From CBDDKZ01 sp965230415 (GTDB lineage: Bacteria; Bacteroidota; Bacteroidia; Cytophagales; JAAEPT01), in assembly GCA_965230415.1 (NCBI GenBank), contig CBDDKZ010000005.1, positions 4,836,001 through 4,900,000 on the forward strand: a DNA stretch of 64,000 bases, written 5' to 3'. The notes below the pieces were generated by a model that did no database searches, was not told the origin of the DNA, and saw nothing but the letters and a program-made list of their open reading frames with translations. The position numbers were made by a program, and so were the translations under genes. Below, one piece after another: positions 52,240 to 61,013 of this stretch; position 1 is the first letter of the stretch, and the number at the start of each line of letters is the position of its first letter.

Positions 52240-53805
52240 ATGATTATTAAGCTCAAATATTATATTGTATTAATAGGTTTGTGTAGCTTGAGTAACGTTG
52301 TAAATGCTCAGCTTGCTAAAAACAGAGCCAGGAAATTGTATAATGACTATGCATATGCCGACGCCATAGAGATCTATAGTCGCTACATTAAAAGACACCG
52401 CTCAGATTTTAGCTCCATTCTAAATCTTGCAACATGTTATTACAAAACACAGGAACTTGAAAGTGCCAAACACTGGTATTCCAAAGCTATTCATAGCGAT
52501 AGTACCAAACGGGAACACTTGCTCTATTATGCACAGACATTAGAACAGTTTAAAGAATATGATAAAGCAAAAGAATTCTACGAAGCGTATAGTAACAAAG
52601 TAGCATTAGACTGGAGGTCGAAAAGAAGAGTAGCAGGATTTCAGAATCTTCAAAAATTCTACAGAGATTCCGCTCGTTATACATTGAGCCACTTCCCCTA
52701 TAATTCAACAAGTAATGATTATGCTCCTGTCATTTACAAGAAAGGAATAGTATTTGCGTCAGATAAACCGTCAAAACCGGGTGGTGTTCAACGGTCTTAT
52801 GCCTGGAACAATGGCGGATATTTTGATTTATACATTCACGAGAATGGCTCACATCTAATCTTTCCGTTCGACAATGATGAAATAATTAATTCCCCATTTC
52901 ACGAGGCAGGATGTAGTTTTGCTAATTCATATCATACTATATTTTTTACGAGCAATAATATAGTGCATGGTAAAAAAGAATTTGGATACGGTAATTTAAA
53001 TCGACTCAAAATATTTCAATCAGAATTGGTAGACGGTAAGTGGAGTACACCCCAGGAACTTCCTTTTAATCATGAAGACTACTCTTTTGGCGATCCGTTT
53101 TATCATGAACCAACAAAAGCACTTTTCTTTACCAGTGATATGTCTGGGGGTTTTGGAGGCATGGATTTATACGTGAGCTTTTTTGAGCACGGGAAATGGT
53201 CAAGCCCACAAAATCTGGGGTCAAAAGTGAATACAGAAGGAAATGAACGTAGCCCTTTTTATGCCAATGAAGAAAAATTCTATTTTGCATCAAATGGTCA
53301 TGAAGGCCTGGGCGGTCTGGATATCTATCAAACGTTCCTTAATATAGAAGAAATGACATTTGATGACGTCGAAAACGTTGGCTACCCTGTCAATACTGAA
53401 AAAGACGACTTTGGACTGGTATTGGAAGAAAATGGTCTGGACGGTTACTTCGCTTCACGAAGAAATGGTGGTACGGGAGGTGACGACATTTATAAGCTAA
53501 GTATAATTAAAAAAGAAGATATTAAAGTTAAGGGCATTGTATTCTACTTTGGAAAAAACGATCAAAGTGGCAAAGGTATTCCACTGGCAGGTGCCCAGGT
53601 TAAAGTTTATGATCAACGAACGGGTAAAATTGTGAGTGAGATCGTTACCGAAAAAGATGGTACTTTCAATGCCAAACTCAAACCTGGTTCCATTTATACC
53701 ATTACTGCGGGTAAAGGTACATTGATGGCAGATTCTTTCGTTGCCAATCTTAAAAATAATAATGAATTACCTACCATCGAACTGAGCCTGTTTGATCTTG
53801 ACTAA
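52240..53805 (+). CDS. TPR/PD40 surface protein without an OmpA domain
   Basis: A 521-residue protein. The signal peptide ends VNAQ-LAK. Residues about 25-150 are TPRs (ARKLYNDYAYADAIEIYSRY, AKHWYSKAIHSD). Residues about 155-430 form WD40-like PD40 blades (FFTSDMSGGFGGMDLYVS, YFASNGHEGLGGLDIYQ, YFASRRNGGTGGDDIYK). Residues about 435-515 are a carboxypeptidase-regulatory-like domain (VKGIVFYFG, PLAGAQVKVYD). PorE-like partners of sprF usually add a C-terminal OmpA peptidoglycan-binding domain, which is absent here. It starts 1 bp after sprF's stop and likely supports adhesin assembly in the periplasm. Confidence 0.85.
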   Translation: MIIKLKYYIVLIGLCSLSNVVNAQLAKNRARKLYNDYAYADAIEIYSRYIKRHRSDFSSILNLATCYYKTQELESAKHWYSKAIHSDSTKREHLLYYAQTLEQFKEYDKAKEFYEAYSNKVALDWRSKRRVAGFQNLQKFYRDSARYTLSHFPYNSTSNDYAPVIYKKGIVFASDKPSKPGGVQRSYAWNNGGYFDLYIHENGSHLIFPFDNDEIINSPFHEAGCSFANSYHTIFFTSNNIVHGKKEFGYGNLNRLKIFQSELVDGKWSTPQELPFNHEDYSFGDPFYHEPTKALFFTSDMSGGFGGMDLYVSFFEHGKWSSPQNLGSKVNTEGNERSPFYANEEKFYFASNGHEGLGGLDIYQTFLNIEEMTFDDVENVGYPVNTEKDDFGLVLEENGLDGYFASRRNGGTGGDDIYKLSIIKKEDIKVKGIVFYFGKNDQSGKGIPLAGAQVKVYDQRTGKIVSEIVTEKDGTFNAKLKPGSIYTITAGKGTLMADSFVANLKNNNELPTIELSLFDLD

Positions 53806-53821
53806 AGTAGTATTTTTGGAC

Positions 53822-54259
53822 TTAGGATTGAAAATTCACTTTTGAATGTGCTCCATCACAAAAGGGTTTATTCTGTGAAGCTCCACAGCGACATAGTGCT
53901 TTTTTACCGCTGAAAGTTTCTATTTTGCCATCTTGAAAGGTGATTGTAAAATCACCCTCAACAAGTAAGGGGCCGTTTGGGGCCAAATCAATAGTACAAG
54001 GCGTGGGCGACGTGTTCTCGCTTGCATCAAGCTCTTTGCTCGTTATTTTGTAGCTAAGGGCACCTGAGGGACAATGGTCAATTTGATGCATCAATTCGTT
54101 AATATCCGCTTTAGAAGTATCTATCCAAGGTTTTCTATCAGGATCGTAGACAGCTGGAAGTCTTTTTACGCATTCTCCGGCATGAATGCACATAGAGGGT
54201 CTCCAGTAGATACTTAATTCGTCTTTCTTATATTCTTTAATAATGTTCTTCTTGTCCAT
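53822..54259 (-). CDS. Mono-cluster ferredoxin-like and CDGSH iron-sulfur protein
   Basis: A 145-residue cytoplasmic protein in two parts. The first resembles the divergent 4Fe-4S mono-cluster Fer4_19 domain (YWRPSMCIHAGECVK, then IDHCPSGALSY). The second is a CDGSH domain with CRCGASQNKPFCDGAH near residues 124-139, a [2Fe-2S] site with three Cys and one His. These fusions are common in Bacteroidota and likely move electrons or clusters. It is convergent with the adhesin operon. Confidence 0.92.
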   Translation of the reverse strand: MDKKNIIKEYKKDELSIYWRPSMCIHAGECVKRLPAVYDPDRKPWIDTSKADINELMHQIDHCPSGALSYKITSKELDASENTSPTPCTIDLAPNGPLLVEGDFTITFQDGKIETFSGKKALCRCGASQNKPFCDGAHSKVNFQS

Positions 54260-54268
54260 TTTGTAAAG

Positions 54269-55186
54269 CTATTTTTTATAGGGGTGCAAACCACGTAATC
54301 CCATGTCAACAACGGTTTCACCTGCTCCCGGTTCAAACAAACCATCAACATTTACTTCTTTCCATTCAAAGGAATTGTTGATAGAAAAAGCCATTACCAC
54401 TTCTATGTCTTCTGCTTCTTCCCCGGTAATCACCAAAGGTTCAGCCAGTTTACCTGTTACCACACAAGATCCGGGTTCGATAGGACTGGTTGCATTTATA
54501 GGATTCACCACAGTTACCCCTGCTCCATCCCCGGTTTCCACTTCGCCAAACTGCACACCATTAAAATCGATACTGGTTTCGAAGGCCCAATACCCTTGTA
54601 CTTTGTTGCCCTTAACTTCAACAACCGAGTCTTTTACCGTATGACTTTCGATGTAAGTATTCACACCTACAAACGAAGCTAAAGTACCTGAATAAACCTG
54701 ATCAACAGGAACCGGGTCGGTTAAGTTTAGCCGGTAATCTATATCATAATTTTGATAACTCAGGGACACTCTGAGCCAGTTATATGTTCCTGGTGTTAAA
54801 GAAGAAAGGTCTACAGCGATAAACTCTTCACCATTTTTCACTAATATGGATTCGTCAAAATCGAAAGCTTCTTCCCCTCCTTTCGTGGTTTTTACACCCT
54901 GATAGACGATAGATCCTGTTCCCAACGCCATTAATGAATCCGGAGCGAATTCAATATACTGAATACTTACTTCATTCATTTTCGGGCTTTGGGCGGCGTT
55001 TTCTGCCGGTACAGCTACTTCTTCTCCAAAATTGCCCAGACGAGGAAGTGTGGCATCAAATTCAACAGCTAATTTTAATTGTACCGGTGTTTCATCGTCG
55101 GGAGTATTTTTTTCATCTTTTTTACATGAATTCAATGAAAAGAAAACAATTGTACTCAAAAGTAAAGTGTTAAAATGCTTTTTCAT
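54269..55186 (-). CDS. Beta-rich lipoprotein, unknown function
   Basis: A 305-residue protein. The lipobox is SLNSC (Cys about 21). The body is beta-rich (VQLKLAVEFDATLPRLGNFG, VSIQYIEFAPDSLMALGTG, VVVNPINATSPIEPGSCVVTGKL) and ends in GLRGLHPYKK. It resembles Bacteroidota outer-membrane-associated lipoproteins of unknown role. The ATG at 55186 replaces an upstream TTG to give a normal signal peptide. It ends 9 bp before the CDGSH gene on the same strand and could be co-transcribed with it. Confidence 0.75.
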   Translation of the reverse strand: MKKHFNTLLLSTIVFFSLNSCKKDEKNTPDDETPVQLKLAVEFDATLPRLGNFGEEVAVPAENAAQSPKMNEVSIQYIEFAPDSLMALGTGSIVYQGVKTTKGGEEAFDFDESILVKNGEEFIAVDLSSLTPGTYNWLRVSLSYQNYDIDYRLNLTDPVPVDQVYSGTLASFVGVNTYIESHTVKDSVVEVKGNKVQGYWAFETSIDFNGVQFGEVETGDGAGVTVVNPINATSPIEPGSCVVTGKLAEPLVITGEEAEDIEVVMAFSINNSFEWKEVNVDGLFEPGAGETVVDMGLRGLHPYKK

Positions 55187-55224
55187 ATTATTAAAATACA
55201 ATGAAAATCATTTTATAAAAAAAA

Positions 55225-55614
55225 TTACTTCATGTATTTCCATTTTGAACGCAACAGAATGAGCAAAACTAAGGGTAAAATGATACCGGTGGACGATTGC
55301 GCAACAGAGTGGTTTAATACCAAAATATTATAAAAGAAACCGCTGAGTGCAGAAACCACTATTGCAATCACCCCCCATTTCTTCATTTTCCATATCGCTA
55401 TAGCTGCTATCACATTTATTATATTAAATATACCGTAAAGAACTTTTGAAGTTAGCGAAACACCTGGTACAATTTCTTGCAATTTGTTAATACCGAGCAA
55501 AAATGTCAGGGTTAAAAAACCGTTTACAACAATAACAAGAGAAAGAAATGCTTTGAGTGCGACTCCAATTTCTGCAACCGATTCATTGCTACGTGTATTA
55601 TCTGTCTTATTCAA
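55225..55614 (-). CDS. Small four-helix membrane protein, unknown
   Basis: A 129-residue inner-membrane protein with about four hydrophobic helices (about 22-42, 59-77, 80-100, 107-122). Charged residues (KMKKWG, RSKWKYMK) sit at helix ends. No family is recognised. It starts 4 bp after the DUF4870 gene's stop, so the two are probably co-transcribed. Confidence 0.7.
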   Translation of the reverse strand: MNKTDNTRSNESVAEIGVALKAFLSLVIVVNGFLTLTFLLGINKLQEIVPGVSLTSKVLYGIFNIINVIAAIAIWKMKKWGVIAIVVSALSGFFYNILVLNHSVAQSSTGIILPLVLLILLRSKWKYMK

Positions 55615-55618
55615 GGGG

Positions 55619-56008
55619 CTATTTTATAAGTTTCAGAGAAAGGGGATAATGAAAATACTCCTTTTTATAGGCTTTAGTTGCTCCTATTATTAAGAAAACC
55701 AAAGAACAAACACTTATACCAAAATAGAGCACTTGTGCCATGCCAACAATCCACGACATTGCTGCAATTATATAATAAATGAACGTACTAATCTGCCAAT
55801 TCACAATAATCACGCCATGTTTGTAGATGGTTCGACTATGATCTCTATTGTTTAGCCACATTATTAGGGGAACAATAAAACCGATTAAGGGAATGCCAAA
55901 AACGAGTAATTGAGAAAGGTGCATTAAAGTGCAATACATATTTAAATCGAGACCCCAAGGTTTAAAATCAGGATCTTCAATTTCAATAAATTCATCTTCT
56001 AATTCCAT
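55619..56008 (-). CDS. DUF4870 (Tic20-like) membrane protein
   Basis: A 129-residue protein. After an acidic N-terminus, LMHLSQLLVFGIPLIGFIVPLIMWL and VNWQIS, then further helices, match the DUF4870 Tic20-like family of small polytopic membrane proteins. The biochemical role is unknown. It leads a two-gene minus-strand unit with the four-helix protein. Confidence 0.85.
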   Translation of the reverse strand: MELEDEFIEIEDPDFKPWGLDLNMYCTLMHLSQLLVFGIPLIGFIVPLIMWLNNRDHSRTIYKHGVIIVNWQISTFIYYIIAAMSWIVGMAQVLYFGISVCSLVFLIIGATKAYKKEYFHYPLSLKLIK

Positions 56009-56155
56009 CTTAATTAGTTTGTAAGAGTGAAAGACTAATATAGTTCAATAGAGGACAAATAAGCAAATTACTGTAAAAAATCAGCAGCAAGTTAGTATCT
56101 TGCGACGGAATTTGATAACCTATCGCCGTCGGTGAATAAAAATTAACAAGTAATT

Positions 56156-56716
56156 TTGAATAAACAACCTGAATATAGATCTGTAGATTATTCCAGAACG
56201 ACCATTACCGAGTTGATGATTCCTGCTTATGCTAATTTTGGAGGTAAAATACACGGTGGAATAATACTTTCGTTGATGGACAAGGTCGCTTTTGCCTGTG
56301 CGGCTAAACACGCCGGCGGATATTGTGTAACAGCCTCCCTTAATGCTACCGACTTTTTAGCTCCGGTGGAAGTAGGTGATTTGGTTCACTTACATGCTTC
56401 CATTAATTATGTGGGAAAATCTTCCCTCGTAGTAGGTATTCGGGTCGAAAGTGAAAACGTAACCTCAGGGGTTAAGAAACACACTAATACCTCCTACTTC
56501 ACGATGGTTTCCATGGATGAGGACCGTAAGCCAAGAGCAGTACCCGGATTAATCCTGGAAAGTAAAACTGATGCCAGAAGGTTTTTAGAAGCAATGAAAC
56601 GTAAGGAATTGATTAAGCAATACAAATCAGAATTTAAAAACTCTATCGCAATAGATAATATCGAAGACCATTTGGAAGAGCTTCAAAATCAGCGATGCAT
56701 GGTCATTGATTTGTAA
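56156..56716 (+). CDS. Acyl-CoA thioesterase (hotdog fold, YciA-like)
   Basis: A 186-residue cytoplasmic hotdog protein. The family core is MIPAYANFGGKIHGGIILSLMDKVAFACAAKHAG, with the catalytic-Asp region DKVAF and FLAPVEVGDLVHLHASI. It should hydrolyse acyl-CoA thioesters. The start used is TTG at 56156 because the N-terminal sequence YRSVDYSRTTITELM is conserved in the family; the first ATG at 56216 would remove it. A GC-rich inverted repeat, CGACGG at 56103 and CCGTCG at 56126, lies upstream and could be a hairpin or operator. Confidence 0.9.
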   Translation: MNKQPEYRSVDYSRTTITELMIPAYANFGGKIHGGIILSLMDKVAFACAAKHAGGYCVTASLNATDFLAPVEVGDLVHLHASINYVGKSSLVVGIRVESENVTSGVKKHTNTSYFTMVSMDEDRKPRAVPGLILESKTDARRFLEAMKRKELIKQYKSEFKNSIAIDNIEDHLEELQNQRCMVIDL

Positions 56717-56785
56717 GCGTTCAGCGGCTAAAACAACTTCAGGTTGATTGATTTATAGTTTTGATAATCAAAAGTTTATAGCTGT

Positions 56786-57310
56786 TTATTTCTTTTTATT
56801 CTTCTCCACTTTCTTTACGTGCAGCTTTCTACTTCTGCTAATAAAATACCTTGCAGAAACGTGTAGTTTGTTATATTCTTCAAAAGCGGACGGGCCGTAG
56901 GCAAAATTATAACCGGTTAAAAAGTGAAATCCGACCAATTTAAACCCCAGCGCAGGCTGAAAACCAATACGCCAGTGTTCGAAATCTGAAAATGCGACCA
57001 TATTCACACCATAGGTAAAGTCCATGCGGCCAAATTTTACCCAGGGACCTATTTTGTAGCCCAACACTCTTGCATCAAAATGATATTCCATGTTAATAGC
57101 ACCAGCTATTGTTAAAGGCTTTTTTAACTTCACTTCTTTCCACTGAAACTCCACTCCCAGCTCTGCACCGGTATATTTTCCTTGTTGATAACCCAGTAAC
57201 ATGCCATACTTGGTTCTTGAGAGTTTAAGTTTGTAATCACTTGAACCTCCTGCCAGGGTGTGAAATGAAATAAGAAGAGAAACAACTATGCAAAAAACTC
57301 TTGTCATCAT
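56786..57310 (-). CDS. Exported beta-barrel-like protein, unknown
   Basis: A 174-residue protein. A signal peptide is present (MMTRVFCIVVSLLISFHTLAG). The rest is a short series of amphipathic strands (YGMLLGYQQGKYTGAELGVEF, MDFTYGVNMVAFSDFEHWRIG) that would suit a small outer-membrane barrel. It ends in a lysine-rich tail. No family is recognised. The start ATG at 57310 is preferred over an upstream TTG. It lies downstream of a polytopic membrane protein gene by 11 bp on the same strand. Confidence 0.7.
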   Translation of the reverse strand: MMTRVFCIVVSLLISFHTLAGGSSDYKLKLSRTKYGMLLGYQQGKYTGAELGVEFQWKEVKLKKPLTIAGAINMEYHFDARVLGYKIGPWVKFGRMDFTYGVNMVAFSDFEHWRIGFQPALGFKLVGFHFLTGYNFAYGPSAFEEYNKLHVSARYFISRSRKLHVKKVEKNKKK

Positions 57311-57348
57311 TGTATCGAAAATACTAATATTATTCAATAGTACACAGA

Positions 57349-57999
57349 TTATTCAGACAAGGATTTATTAACACGCTGTAAAAGCATTAAAAAGCGAATT
57401 AGAAAAATTGCTGACAACAAATTGATTGACAGGTTTAACAATTGTGTATAGTGAATACTACTGAGCAGGTAGTTGTACGAAGCAAAACCCAGCAATGTAA
57501 TTGAAATATAACAGATGAACCAACTATTTACACGCTTGTACTTTTTCGCTAAAAGCTGGTTTTCGCTTTGAAGGACGAGCACTTCCGCTAATTCCAGCAA
57601 TTTTTTATATACTAATATGACACAAATAATAGTGATGTATTTTACCAGGAAGATTTCAGTATGTCCTGGGTATGCATATACGGTTCTTACGTACCATAAT
57701 ACTTTAATAAACATGGTGATAAGTACAATTATTTGAGCCTGGTGCACTCTTCGCGCCACGGCCACATAACTATTTTGTTGCATTAAGAGTTGGTAGCCCT
57801 GCCAAAAAAAGAGTAGCTGAATAAGCTCCATGCCTAGTACCATCATTCTCCAATTATTGCCCGTATAAAGGAATGGTAAGCTTAAACCAAAGAGCATCAT
57901 TATTAATTGGACGATGGAACCAAACTGCACTAAAAGTGAAACGAAAAAGAATTTAGATAAAGCGTTGAGGCCTTTGTTTATTACAATCGTTGTATTCAC
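57349..57999 (-). CDS. Polytopic membrane protein, unknown
   Basis: A 216-residue inner-membrane protein with about six hydrophobic helices; few charges outside loops. The start is a GTG at 57999, since the first ATG lies about 33 codons inside. No family or catalytic motif is recognised. It is 45 bp from the LytTR regulator gene on the same strand and may be a sensory or accessory component of that system. Confidence 0.75.
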   Translation of the reverse strand: MNTTIVINKGLNALSKFFFVSLLVQFGSIVQLIMMLFGLSLPFLYTGNNWRMMVLGMELIQLLFFWQGYQLLMQQNSYVAVARRVHQAQIIVLITMFIKVLWYVRTVYAYPGHTEIFLVKYITIICVILVYKKLLELAEVLVLQSENQLLAKKYKRVNSWFICYISITLLGFASYNYLLSSIHYTQLLNLSINLLSAIFLIRFLMLLQRVNKSLSE

Positions 58000-58044
58000 G
58001 TAGAACTAATATAATTGATAAATTTATGTGATTCTAATTAAGTG

Positions 58045-58791
58045 TCATAAACTATCAAAAAGAATTTTTTTCTTAGAAGCACTTACTTCAAGTTCTTTAC
58101 CATTTTCCATGGTTATGTAGCCTCCTTTGCCTTTGGTATACCTTTTCACAAAGTTCAAGTTTACCAGGTAGCTCCTATGGATTCTTAAAAAACCAAGGTC
58201 CTCGAGTGCCTGTTCATAAAACTTTAACGTTCTGCATATTAACAGGGGTTTCCGCTGATCTGTAAAATAAAATTGTGTAAAATTGTCTTCGGCTTCACAG
58301 TATAAAATCTCATCGCTGTTAATCAATTCAAAGCCTTCCATAGTTGGCAGGATAATCTTTTGAACTTTATGCCCTTTATTTCCTAAATTTTCCAGTAAGA
58401 TTTTTGCATGCTGCTGCACTTCATTCTCACTGATGTTTTGCTTTATACGCTCTACCGCATTAATTAAATCGTCGATATCTATAGGCTTCAGGATGTAATA
58501 AGCGGCACTACGGTTCAGGGCCTTTACAGCATAATTGTCATAGGCAGTGACAAATACGATTTCGAAGTTTATTTGCTCTATCGATTCCAGTAAATCAAAA
58601 CCATTTCCATAAGGCATTTCGATATCTAAAAAAATAACATCAGGCTGGTATTCTTCAATTGCCACGATTCCTGTTTTAACCGAATCACCAAATCCCAGTA
58701 CTTCTACATCTTTACAGTATTTTCCAAGATAATTTGCGAGAATAGTTCTGCTATCCTGTTCGTCATCGATGATTACTGCCTTAAGCTTCAT
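58045..58791 (-). CDS. LytTR-family response regulator
   Basis: A 248-residue protein with a receiver (1-120; VIIDDEQ, phospho-acceptor Asp56 in IFLDIEMP, Lys in YILKPI) and a C-terminal LytTR DNA-binding domain (about 145-245; LINSDEILYCEAEDNFTQFYF, LRIHRSYLVNLNFV). It overlaps the sensor kinase gene by 11 bp, so the two form a coupled pair. Such regulators bind direct repeats spaced by about 21 bp, like those at 7107-7139, but the link is inference. Confidence 0.94.
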   Translation of the reverse strand: MKLKAVIIDDEQDSRTILANYLGKYCKDVEVLGFGDSVKTGIVAIEEYQPDVIFLDIEMPYGNGFDLLESIEQINFEIVFVTAYDNYAVKALNRSAAYYILKPIDIDDLINAVERIKQNISENEVQQHAKILLENLGNKGHKVQKIILPTMEGFELINSDEILYCEAEDNFTQFYFTDQRKPLLICRTLKFYEQALEDLGFLRIHRSYLVNLNFVKRYTKGKGGYITMENGKELEVSASKKKILFDSL

Positions 58792-60817
58792 TGTTAATTA
58801 TGTTAGGTAATAGTAAATGTACGATTGTACCTTCTTTGGGTTCTTGGAGATCTACTATATCCACATGATAGTTAACCTTATATACTTTGTTTAATAAATT
58901 GAGTCTGTTCGCTGTATTGATTATTCCGGTAGACTTTGTTTTACGTTGGTTCTTTGTCTTAAGCTCCTGTGATTTCTTTCGTCCAATGCCGTTATCTTCG
59001 ATGACCACTTCTATACTGTCGGCTAGTTTTTTGATCGTCACATTTAACTGCCCCTGCTCTTCTTTGTATCTTAAACCATGCCACACGGCGTTTTCAATAT
59101 AAGGTTGAATAAGCATTGGTGGCACATCTATCGATTCTCTATCAATGTGTTCGTCTACTGTAAAAGTATAAGAAAACTTGTCTCTAAACCGGTAGTGCTC
59201 TAGTTTTAAATACAATTCTATAAGTTCGATCTCATTGCTAATAGGTACGAAATCTTTTTGTGAATTTTCCAAAACCATTCTCATGAGCTTAGAAAAGTCT
59301 GCTAAAAATTTGTTGGCCTGCCGCTCATCGTTAGTGCTAATGAAGTTGTTAACAGAATTAAGCGCATTAAAAATAAAATGTGGATTCATCTGACTTCTTA
59401 ATGACTTTAGTGCCAGCAACTGGTTGGCAACACGCCTTGCGCGGGCATTTCTGTAGATGAAAAAGCCGGCGATACTTATTACCACCAATAATAAAATAAG
59501 GCCGGAGTTCAACAGCTTCTGTGTTTTTATTTCTGCGCTACTCAATTGTAGATCGCGTTCGTAAATTCGAATATCCCCCTCTACGCTTGTTAGTTCATTT
59601 TGCTTTTTTATGGCCAGACGCGTTTTACGTTCCCTTTTTAAGGAGTCTTTATACAGTTGCTCTTGGTGCAATAAATGCGCTTTGTAAAACTTTAGTGCCT
59701 GTTGATAGTCGTTAACCTGTTCGTATGCATTTGAAAGTAATTTGTTGGCTTCGGCAATTTCTTTATCACTTTTCAGACCTTTTGCACTTTCTAACTTTGA
59801 ATCTGCAATAGTATGTTCCAAAATTTGGATAGCAGAATCCACATCTCCGCGTTCCAGGTAAATATCACCAATTTTTACCTGTTCGTGGTATTCTTCCTTT
59901 TTGTTTCCGAAACCGGCATTGTCTTTTAAAGACCTTTTTCTTAATTCAAGCGCTTTTTCAATATTTTCATCTTTTTCGTAAAGGGTACTAAGTTCTTCCT
60001 GTGCCTTTTCGTTTTTTTCTAAGGCTTCTGAGTCAAAAAGGTCTCGTTTGCGGGTAGCCCGCTGCACATTATACTCATTGAGTGTGTTTTGGGATTGGTT
60101 AAAATAATATTCTGCTTTTTCGGCTTCTTCTTTTGCCGCATAAACCCGGGAAATACTGGCGTTGGCTTCAATAATTCCCGGTTGATTCTTTGCTTCTCGT
60201 TCCAACATCAATACTTGCTTGTACTCCTCAAGAGATTGATCATACTTTTTGGTGTTAAAGTAAGCATCAGCAAGCAGTTTCATTGATTCTTTTACAATTG
60301 ACCGGTTTTTTGACGATTTTTTCAAGGAAGCGGTTAGTTCTATAACTTCTTGATTGTTAGATAGTTTTAACAAAGAACGGGAGAGATTGAGAATACATTT
60401 ATCCTTCGCGCTTGTATTATTGCCGGAATCGTAATAATCGATTGCCTTTCTGTAATTTTCAGCAGCAAGATGCCACTCTTCAATACTTAAGTTAATAGCT
60501 CCTAAAAGCTCGTAACAATCGCCTAAACGCTTATCATCTTTTTGATCCAGGGCTTGTACGAGTGCCTGCTCAACAAATTGTATAGCTTTATCAGGACTTT
60601 TACTTTGCAATCTTCGCGCACTACTCAGCAAATCATTGATAGATGCATGCTTTTTCAATTTGCCTGAAGATTTATCGTAATAGCCCCTCTGTTCTAAAGT
60701 AGAATTACTAAAGTTTTTGGACTTCTTTACCTTTTCTGACTGTGCGTAACAGTGCGCGCCGAAAAAGGCAGAAGAAAGACACAATAGGACTGCTATTACA
60801 AGGGTTTTACGCTTCAT
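58781..60817 (-). CDS. TPR-containing LytS-type sensor histidine kinase
   Basis: A 678-residue protein. It has a signal-anchor N-terminus (1-25), a TPR region exposed outside the membrane (about 40-400; LLGAINLSIEEWHLAAENYRKA), a coiled coil, a membrane helix (about 437-457), and a cytoplasmic His_kinase domain with MNPHFIFNALNSVNNF (His480) and a HATPase (EDNGIGRKK). The regulator gene overlaps it by 11 bp. Histidine kinases of this type in Bacteroidota pair with LytTR regulators to control envelope functions. Confidence 0.93.
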   Translation of the reverse strand: MKRKTLVIAVLLCLSSAFFGAHCYAQSEKVKKSKNFSNSTLEQRGYYDKSSGKLKKHASINDLLSSARRLQSKSPDKAIQFVEQALVQALDQKDDKRLGDCYELLGAINLSIEEWHLAAENYRKAIDYYDSGNNTSAKDKCILNLSRSLLKLSNNQEVIELTASLKKSSKNRSIVKESMKLLADAYFNTKKYDQSLEEYKQVLMLEREAKNQPGIIEANASISRVYAAKEEAEKAEYYFNQSQNTLNEYNVQRATRKRDLFDSEALEKNEKAQEELSTLYEKDENIEKALELRKRSLKDNAGFGNKKEEYHEQVKIGDIYLERGDVDSAIQILEHTIADSKLESAKGLKSDKEIAEANKLLSNAYEQVNDYQQALKFYKAHLLHQEQLYKDSLKRERKTRLAIKKQNELTSVEGDIRIYERDLQLSSAEIKTQKLLNSGLILLLVVISIAGFFIYRNARARRVANQLLALKSLRSQMNPHFIFNALNSVNNFISTNDERQANKFLADFSKLMRMVLENSQKDFVPISNEIELIELYLKLEHYRFRDKFSYTFTVDEHIDRESIDVPPMLIQPYIENAVWHGLRYKEEQGQLNVTIKKLADSIEVVIEDNGIGRKKSQELKTKNQRKTKSTGIINTANRLNLLNKVYKVNYHVDIVDLQEPKEGTIVHLLLPNIINNEA

Positions 60818-61013
60818 CTAACTAAACATACGTACAAATTATGAAAGATGAAAACCACGTATCCTGTAAACCATTGAGCTCTTAATGTATAATAAGCACT
60901 TTAATAATTCAGAGTGGTCATTCACTAAGTGATACTACCAGCTTACTTATTCGCATTATTTTGTACTCTTTTTTAGGGCTATGTTGCAAGTATCAAATCA
61001 ACATCGTCAAATT

